A DNA stretch of 64,000 nt from Streptomyces sp. NBC_00670 (GTDB lineage Bacteria > Actinomycetota > Actinomycetes > Streptomycetales > Streptomycetaceae), in contig NZ_CP109017.1 of assembly GCF_036226765.1 (NCBI RefSeq), positions 1,627,501 to 1,691,500 on the forward strand, in the 5' to 3' direction. Position numbers and translations under genes: made by a program. How positions within the stretch are numbered: position 1 is the first letter of the stretch; the number at the start of each line of letters is the position of its first letter. Under the pieces are notes generated by a model, which was not told the origin of the DNA, did no database searches, and saw only the letters and a list, made by a program, of their open reading frames with translations. Positions 59,704-64,000 of this stretch are shown in pieces.

Positions 59704-61259
59704 CGTCGTCCACCGTGCTGCCCCGGCTGGTCGTCGCCGCGCCGGCCTCCGGCAGCGGCAAGACCACCGTGGCGACGGGGCTGATGGCCGCGCTCACCGC
59801 GCGGGGGCTGGCCGTGTCGCCGCACAAGGTCGGGCCCGACTACATCGACCCCGGGTACCACGCGCTCGCGACGGGGCGGGTGGGGCGGAACCTCGACGCG
59901 TATCTGTGCGGTCCCGAGCTGGTGGCTCCGCTGTTCCTGCACGGGGCGCGGGGGTGTGACCTCGCGGTCGTCGAGGGCGTGATGGGGCTGTTCGACGGGG
60001 CGGCGGGGGAGGGTGAGCTGGCGTCGACCGCGCAGGTGGCGAAGGTGTTGGGGGCGCCGGTGGTGCTGGTGGTCGATGCGTCGGCGCAGTCGCGGTCGGT
60101 GGCGGCGCTGGTGCACGGGTTCGTGACGTGGGATCCGGAGGTGCGGGTCGGGGGCGTGATCCTCAACAAGGTCGGGTCGGAGCGGCACGAGTCGTTGTTG
60201 CGGGAGGCGTTGGACTCCGTCGGGGTGCCGGTGCTGGGGGTGTTGCGGAGGACGACGCCTGTCGAGACGCCGTCGCGGCATCTTGGGCTGGTGCCGGTGG
60301 CCGAGCGGGGTGCGCAGGCTGTGGAGGCGGTGGCCGCGATGGGGGCGATGGTGGCCGCCGGGTGTGATCTTGAGGCGGTGGTCGCGCTGGCGCGCTCGGC
60401 GGGGCCTGTGTCGGGTGCGGCTTGGGATGCCGCTGAGGCCGTGAGGGTTTCGCCCCCGCCGCCCCATCCCTTCCCGACCTCGGGGGGCTCCGCCCCCCAC
60501 ACCCCCCTTGGTATTTCGTCGGGTGCGGGTGCGTCGGGGCTGGTCGCGCAGTTCCCCGCGCCCCTGAGGGGCGCGGGGAACTGCGCGAGCGATCACGAAC
60601 CGCCCGCACCCGCCAACGCACCAGAACCCCCCGAGCCGGAAGGCGCCTCTCACCCCCACCCCGTCGTCGCCCTCGCCTCCGGGCCCGCCTTCACGTTCTC
60701 CTACGCCGAGCACGCCGAGCTGCTTCGCGCCGCCGGCGCGGACGTCGTGCCGTTCGACCCGCTCCGGGACGAACGGCTTCCCGACCGCACCGCCGGCATC
60801 GTCGTCGGCGGCGGTTTCCCCGAGGTGTACGCCGCCGAGCTGTCCGCCAACGAGCCGCTCCGCAAGGCCGTGGGGGAGTTCGCGCGGGCCGGGGGCCCCG
60901 TCGCCGCCGAGTGCGCGGGGCTGCTGTACCTGTGCCGGGAGCTGGACGGATCCCCGATGTGCGGCGTGCTCGACGCCACCGCACGCATGTCCGAGCGGCT
61001 CACCCTCGGCTACCGGGACGCGGTCGCGGTGACCGACAGCTCCCTCGCCCCCGCCGGCACCCGGATGCGCGGCCACGAGTTCCACCGCACGGTGGTGGAA
61101 CCGCACGCCGGGGAGTCCCCCGCCTGGGGCGTCCGAGGCGCCGAACGCCGCCTCGAGGGGTTCGTACGGCGCGGTGTGCACGCCAGCTATCTGCACACGC
61201 ACTGGGCCGCCACGCCCGGTGTCGCCCACAGGTTCGTCGAGAGGTGCCGGACGTCATGA
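59700..61259 (+). CDS. cobB: Cobyrinic acid a,c-diamide synthase with a repeat-derived insert
   Basis: A 519-residue enzyme from GTG 59700, overlapping cobO. It amidates the a and c side chains using glutamine. The N-terminal domain has the P-loop ASGSGKTT at residues 16-23, KVGPDYIDPGYH and VEGVMGLFDGAAGE. The C-terminal amidotransferase domain starts near residue 321 (VVALASGPAFTFSYAEHAELLRAAGADVVPFDPL) with GGGFPEVYA and the nucleophile in AECAGLLYL. Between them, residues about 249-320 (SPPPPHPFPTSGG, then GLVAQFPAPLRGAGNCASDHE) come from a dispersed repeat at 60445-60660. The family usually has no such segment, so the protein is about 70 residues longer than expected but the frame is intact. 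Confidence 0.95.
   Translation: MTSSTVLPRLVVAAPASGSGKTTVATGLMAALTARGLAVSPHKVGPDYIDPGYHALATGRVGRNLDAYLCGPELVAPLFLHGARGCDLAVVEGVMGLFDGAAGEGELASTAQVAKVLGAPVVLVVDASAQSRSVAALVHGFVTWDPEVRVGGVILNKVGSERHESLLREALDSVGVPVLGVLRRTTPVETPSRHLGLVPVAERGAQAVEAVAAMGAMVAAGCDLEAVVALARSAGPVSGAAWDAAEAVRVSPPPPHPFPTSGGSAPHTPLGISSGAGASGLVAQFPAPLRGAGNCASDHEPPAPANAPEPPEPEGASHPHPVVALASGPAFTFSYAEHAELLRAAGADVVPFDPLRDERLPDRTAGIVVGGGFPEVYAAELSANEPLRKAVGEFARAGGPVAAECAGLLYLCRELDGSPMCGVLDATARMSERLTLGYRDAVAVTDSSLAPAGTRMRGHEFHRTVVEPHAGESPAWGVRGAERRLEGFVRRGVHASYLHTHWAATPGVAHRFVERCRTS
60445..60660 (+). repeat. Composite dispersed repeat inserted inside cobB
   Basis: Module B occupies 60448-60510 (GTTTCGCCCCCGCCGCCCCA, then a GGGGGGCTCCGCCCCCCA palindrome). 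The A core is at 60545-60565, and after a single G its exact inverted copy at 60567-60587 completes a 43-base perfect palindrome. The inverted spacer module follows to 60657 (AGCGATCACGAACCGCCCGC, then GAAGGCGCCTCTCACCCCCA). These modules account for the whole extra segment of cobB, about 216 bases or 72 codons. Confidence 0.88.
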
Positions 61260-61996
61260 GCAGCAGGCTGATCGGGATCGGGGTGGGCCCCGGCGACCCC
61301 GAGCTGGTGACCGTCAAGGGCGTGGGCGCGCTGCGCGCCGCCGACGTGGTCGTCGTCCCCGTCATGGACAGCGGCGAGCGCGGGCGAGCCGAGGCGACGG
61401 TGCTGCACTACGTGCCCGCGGAGAAGGTCGTACGGGTCGTGTTCGCACTGAACGAGCGGACGGACCGGGCGCGGCGCGAGGCGGCGTGGGACGCGGCCGG
61501 TGAGCGGGTCGCCGCGCTGCTGCGCGCGCACCCGGAGGGCTCCGTCGCGTTCGCGACCATCGGTGACCCGAACGTGTACTCGACGTTCACCTATCTCGCG
61601 CACACCATCACCGCGCTGGTGCCGGGGACGGTCGTGGAGACGGTGCCCGGGATCACCGCCATGCAGGACCTGGCCGCGCGGTCCGGCGCCGTGCTGACCG
61701 AGGGCACCGAGCCGCTGACGCTGGTCCCGGTGACCGCGGGGGCGGCGGTGCTGAAGGAGGCGCTGAACGGTCCCGGCACGGTCGTCGCGTACAAGTTCGG
61801 GCGACAGGCCGGCGAGGTCGCCGGGGCGCTGCGCGAGACGGGGCGGCTGGCGGACGCGGTGTGGGGCAGCGCGCTGGGGCTGCCGGAGGAGTCGATCCGT
61901 CCGGCCGCCGAGCTGGACGGTGACGGCCCGCTCCCCTACCTGTCGACCCTGATCGCGCCCGCCCGCCGCGACGGCACCCGGGGCGGCAAGCTGTGA
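61256..61996 (+). CDS. cobI: Precorrin-2 C20-methyltransferase
   Basis: A 246-residue enzyme from ATG 61256, overlapping cobB by 4 bases. It has the tetrapyrrole methylase pattern: IGIGVGPGDPELVTVKGVGALRAADVVVVPVMDSGERGRAEA (the CobI/CbiL loop), FATIGDPNVYSTFTYL and ETVPGITAMQDLAARSG. The YSTFTYL and GIT motifs distinguish CobI/CbiL from other methylases. It adds the C20 methyl group using AdoMet. It is the last gene of the overlapping cob block before the ZIP gene on the other strand. Confidence 0.95.
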   Translation: MSSRLIGIGVGPGDPELVTVKGVGALRAADVVVVPVMDSGERGRAEATVLHYVPAEKVVRVVFALNERTDRARREAAWDAAGERVAALLRAHPEGSVAFATIGDPNVYSTFTYLAHTITALVPGTVVETVPGITAMQDLAARSGAVLTEGTEPLTLVPVTAGAAVLKEALNGPGTVVAYKFGRQAGEVAGALRETGRLADAVWGSALGLPEESIRPAAELDGDGPLPYLSTLIAPARRDGTRGGKL

Positions 61997-62016
61997 CCGT
62001 ACCGGTGGGGCGGCGC

Positions 62017-62745
62017 TCAGCCCGCCAGGCCCACCACCACCCAGATGAAGCCCACGCCCGCGACCGTGCACAGCAGCGTCGAGCGGGCGGGGTGGACGTG
62101 GTGTGCCTCGGGCAGGATCTCGGCGGCGGCGAGGTAGAGCAGTACGCCGCCGAAGAGGCCGAGGTAGGCGCCGAGCGCCTGCTCCGGGATGGTGAGGAAC
62201 AGGGTGGAGGCCGCGCCGGCCATCGGGGCGACGGCGTCCGCGAAGAGCATGATCAGCGCCTTGCGGCGGGCGTTCCCGTACAGGCTGGTGAGCGTGTACG
62301 TGTTGAAGCCGTCGGCGAAGTCGTGGGCGACGACGGCGAGGGCGACGGCCGCGCCCATGCCGCCGCCGACCTGGAAGGCGGCGCCGATCGCGACACCGTC
62401 CATCGCGCTGTGCCCGACCATCGCCGCGGCGGCCGTCAGGCCCACCTCGGGGGCCCGGTGGTTGTGCTCGTCGGCGCCGTGGGAGGCACGGCGGGCGGCG
62501 AGCAGCCGTTCGACCAGGTGGGCCAGGAGGAAGCCGCCGACGAAGAGCAGCAGGGCCTCGGGGACGCCGAAGACGTCCTCGCCGGCCGCCCGAAGTGCCT
62601 CGGGGAGCAGGTCGAGGCCGACCACGCCGAGCATCAGGCCGCCGGCCAGGCCCAGGACCAGGTGGCGGCGGTCGGTCACACGCTGTGCCGTCCAGCCGCC
62701 GGCCAGCGTCATCAGGAACGCGCCGAGCGCGACGAGTACCGCCAT
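62017..62745 (-). CDS. ZIP-family divalent metal transporter within the cob cluster
   Basis: A 242-residue membrane protein from ATG 62745 with about eight hydrophobic segments. Metal-site motifs are AMVGHSAMDGVAIGAAF and VVAHDFADGFNTYTL, matching the H-x-x-x-D/E pattern of ZIP helices 4 and 5, and LPEAHHVHP near the C-terminus. A short His-containing loop lies in the middle (GADEHNHRAPE). ZIP proteins import Zn, Fe, Co or Mn. It lies opposite to the cob genes between cobI and cobM, so a role in cobalt supply is possible but unproven. It converges with cobI (20-base gap). Confidence 0.9.
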   Translation of the reverse strand: MAVLVALGAFLMTLAGGWTAQRVTDRRHLVLGLAGGLMLGVVGLDLLPEALRAAGEDVFGVPEALLLFVGGFLLAHLVERLLAARRASHGADEHNHRAPEVGLTAAAAMVGHSAMDGVAIGAAFQVGGGMGAAVALAVVAHDFADGFNTYTLTSLYGNARRKALIMLFADAVAPMAGAASTLFLTIPEQALGAYLGLFGGVLLYLAAAEILPEAHHVHPARSTLLCTVAGVGFIWVVVGLAG

Positions 62746-62888
62746 GGGCCCTTGCTATCCGATCAACCCCCGTTCGCGCACATCCGGACGCCTCGCCGCC
62801 CCCGCACACCATGACATTCCGCACCACATCCACCACGAGGCCATCTCCGGCCCCGTGCGTGTCATTCCGTACGAGAGGACCCGACCCC

Positions 62889-63707
62889 ATGGCCGATGCC
62901 CCCACCGGCAAGGTGACCTTCGTCGGTGCCGGCCCCGGCGCCGCCGATCTGCTGACGTTCCGTGCCGCGCGCGCGATCGCCGAGGCGGACGTGGTGATCT
63001 GGGCGGCCAGCCTCGTCCAGGCCGAGGTCCTCGAACACGCGCGCGAGGACGCGGAGGTCCTGGACTCGGCGACCATGTCGCTGGAGGACGTCGTCGCCGT
63101 GTACGAGCGGGCGCGCGCCGAGGGGCTGAAGGTGGCACGGATCCACTCCGGGGACCCGGCGCTGTGGGGCGGCACGCAGGAGCAGCTGGACCGGTGCACG
63201 GCCCTCGGCGTCGAGACGGAGATCGTGCCGGGCGTCTCGTCCTTCTCCGCCGTGGCCGCGCTGGCGCAGCGCGAGCTGACCATCCCGGAGGTGGCGCAGT
63301 CGGTGATCCTGACCCGGCTCGGCGGTGGCAAGACGCCGATGCCGCCGGGTGAGGAGGTCCGCGAGTTCGCCCGGCACGGCACCACGATGGCGCTGTTCCT
63401 GTCGGCGGCCCGCAGCGGCCAGCTGGTGCGGGAGCTGCTGGAGGGCGGCTATCCGACGACGACGCCGGTCGTGGTGGCGTACCAGGCGACCTGGCCGGAG
63501 GAGCTGATCGTGCGCTGCACGATCGGCACGCTGGAGGAGACGGTCAAGGAGCACAAGCTCTGGAAGCACACGTTGTTCCTGGTCGGCCCGGCCCTGGACG
63601 CGCACGGCACCCGCTCGCACCTGTACCACCCCGGCCACTTCCACGGCTTCCGCAAGGCCGACCCGGAGGCCCGCCGGGCCCTGCGCGCCCGGAACACGAC
63701 GCCATGA
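62889..63707 (+). CDS. cobM: Precorrin-4 C11-methyltransferase
   Basis: A 272-residue tetrapyrrole methylase from ATG 62889. Landmarks: KVTFVGAGPGAADLLTFRAARAIAEADVVIWAASLVQAEVLEHA, ARIHSGDPALWGGTQEQ and EIVPGVSSFSAVAALAQRELTIPEVAQSVILTR, all typical of CobM/CbiF. It adds the C11 methyl group. The promoter must lie in the 143-base gap to the divergent ZIP gene; no second cobalamin riboswitch is visible there. Its stop overlaps the start of cobL by 4 bases. Confidence 0.95.
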   Translation: MADAPTGKVTFVGAGPGAADLLTFRAARAIAEADVVIWAASLVQAEVLEHAREDAEVLDSATMSLEDVVAVYERARAEGLKVARIHSGDPALWGGTQEQLDRCTALGVETEIVPGVSSFSAVAALAQRELTIPEVAQSVILTRLGGGKTPMPPGEEVREFARHGTTMALFLSAARSGQLVRELLEGGYPTTTPVVVAYQATWPEELIVRCTIGTLEETVKEHKLWKHTLFLVGPALDAHGTRSHLYHPGHFHGFRKADPEARRALRARNTTP

Positions 63708-64000
63708 ATGAGTCGACGAAGATCATCGTCGTCGGTACGGGCACCGGCGCCCCGCTCGCCGACCAGGCGCGGGCGGCGGTGGCCGGGGCCGGGCTGGTCG
63801 TGGGCGGACGGCGGCATCTGGCGGCGGCGCCGGTGCCGGACACCGCCGAACGGGTGACGCTCGGGCCGCTGGCGCCGGCGCTGGAGGCGATCGCCCGGCA
63901 TCTGGAGAAGGGCGGGGCGGGCCCGGTGGTCGTGCTGGCCTCCGGCGATCCCGGGTTCTTCGGGATCGTGCGGGCGCTGGCGGAACGGTTCGGCGGTGCC
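63704..64000 (+). CDS. cobL: Precorrin-6Y C5,15-methyltransferase, N-terminal part (runs off right edge)
   Basis: The first 99 codons are in the window. The protein starts MNESTKIIVVGTGTGAPL and continues VGGRRHLAAAPV, then VVVLASGDPGFFGIVRALAERFG, which is the CbiE-like methylase domain of CobL. The full enzyme also has a CbiT-like decarboxylating methylase domain beyond the edge. The ATG overlaps the cobM stop (ATGA), so cobM and cobL are co-translated. Confidence 0.88.
   Translation, partial: MNESTKIIVVGTGTGAPLADQARAAVAGAGLVVGGRRHLAAAPVPDTAERVTLGPLAPALEAIARHLEKGGAGPVVVLASGDPGFFGIVRALAERFGGA

Noticed and set aside
62746..62888. Possible second cobalamin riboswitch before cobM
   Set aside because: No B12 box or aptamer core is present; only short GACATTCCG/GTCATTCCG similarity was seen.

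Overview
This window is chromosomal DNA of a Streptomyces species. The evidence is very high GC content with G/C at most third codon positions, frequent GTG and occasional TTG starts, many 4-base ATGA or GTGA stop/start overlaps, and many genes whose families and order are typical of the Streptomyces core chromosome: Spo0M, NfeD/SPFH, double-FHA ABC transporter, streptophobe, serB, fabG-fabI, tldD/tldE, tyrS, DUF3099, moaA, DUF485/ActP, gbn, PhoP-controlled Pit, aerobic cobalamin cluster. From memory the order matches the S. coelicolor SCO179x-SCO185x region. No insertion sequence, prophage, CRISPR array, tRNA or rRNA was seen.

Layout. 1-2.4 kb: start of a 3-methyladenine glycosylase, Spo0M, a YbhB/PEBP protein and an HNH nuclease. 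2.6-10 kb: SPFH/NfeD membrane pair, a single ABC ATPase, a conserved unknown, a NarL-type two-component system, and an SDR translationally coupled to a QueA-like protein. 10-17.4 kb: secreted lytic transglycosylase, FHA-ABC transporter, streptophobe, serB. 17.5-20.8 kb: SixA phosphatase, two small membrane proteins, a CynX/NimT transporter divergent from a GntR/FadR regulator. 20.9-29.4 kb: fabG-fabI, tldD-tldE, tyrS, small membrane proteins and moaA. 29.6-39.8 kb: acetate-type symporter with DUF485 partner, S8 protease, family III CoA-transferase, DEDDh exonuclease with BRCT, SURF1, GH15 enzyme and a divergent SDR. 39.9-50.3 kb: crotonase, the nucleoid protein Gbn, ABC-F ATPase with a candidate leader peptide, VOC protein, a large unknown, a hydrolase, class II aldolase, GH25 lysozyme and a phosphate permease behind a clear PHO box.

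50.7-64 kb: aerobic cobalamin cluster. A cobalamin riboswitch precedes a 19-codon upstream ORF, then cobD-cobQ-cobN-chelatase(ChlI/ChlD fusion)-cobO-cobB-cobI, all overlapping by 1 to 4 bases. A ZIP metal transporter lies on the opposite strand, followed by cobM and the first 99 codons of cobL. Together these encode aerobic cobalt insertion (CobN plus ChlID), adenosylation (CobO), side-chain amidation (CobB, CobQ), aminopropanol attachment (CobD) and part of the ring methylation route (CobI, CobM, CobL).

The most unusual signal is a family of dispersed composite palindromic repeats (modules A, B, C) at about 2.45, 39.84, 45.5, 46.9, 50.5 and 60.5 kb. Most copies lie between genes, but one copy of about 216 bases sits inside cobB without breaking the reading frame, adding about 72 residues between its two domains. 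A second copy supplies the stop codon of the class II aldolase gene. Other candidates for new biology are a 7-residue leader peptide with a dyad upstream of the ABC-F gene, the riboswitch/uORF/cobD arrangement, and a 21-residue basic peptide directly upstream of a terminator.
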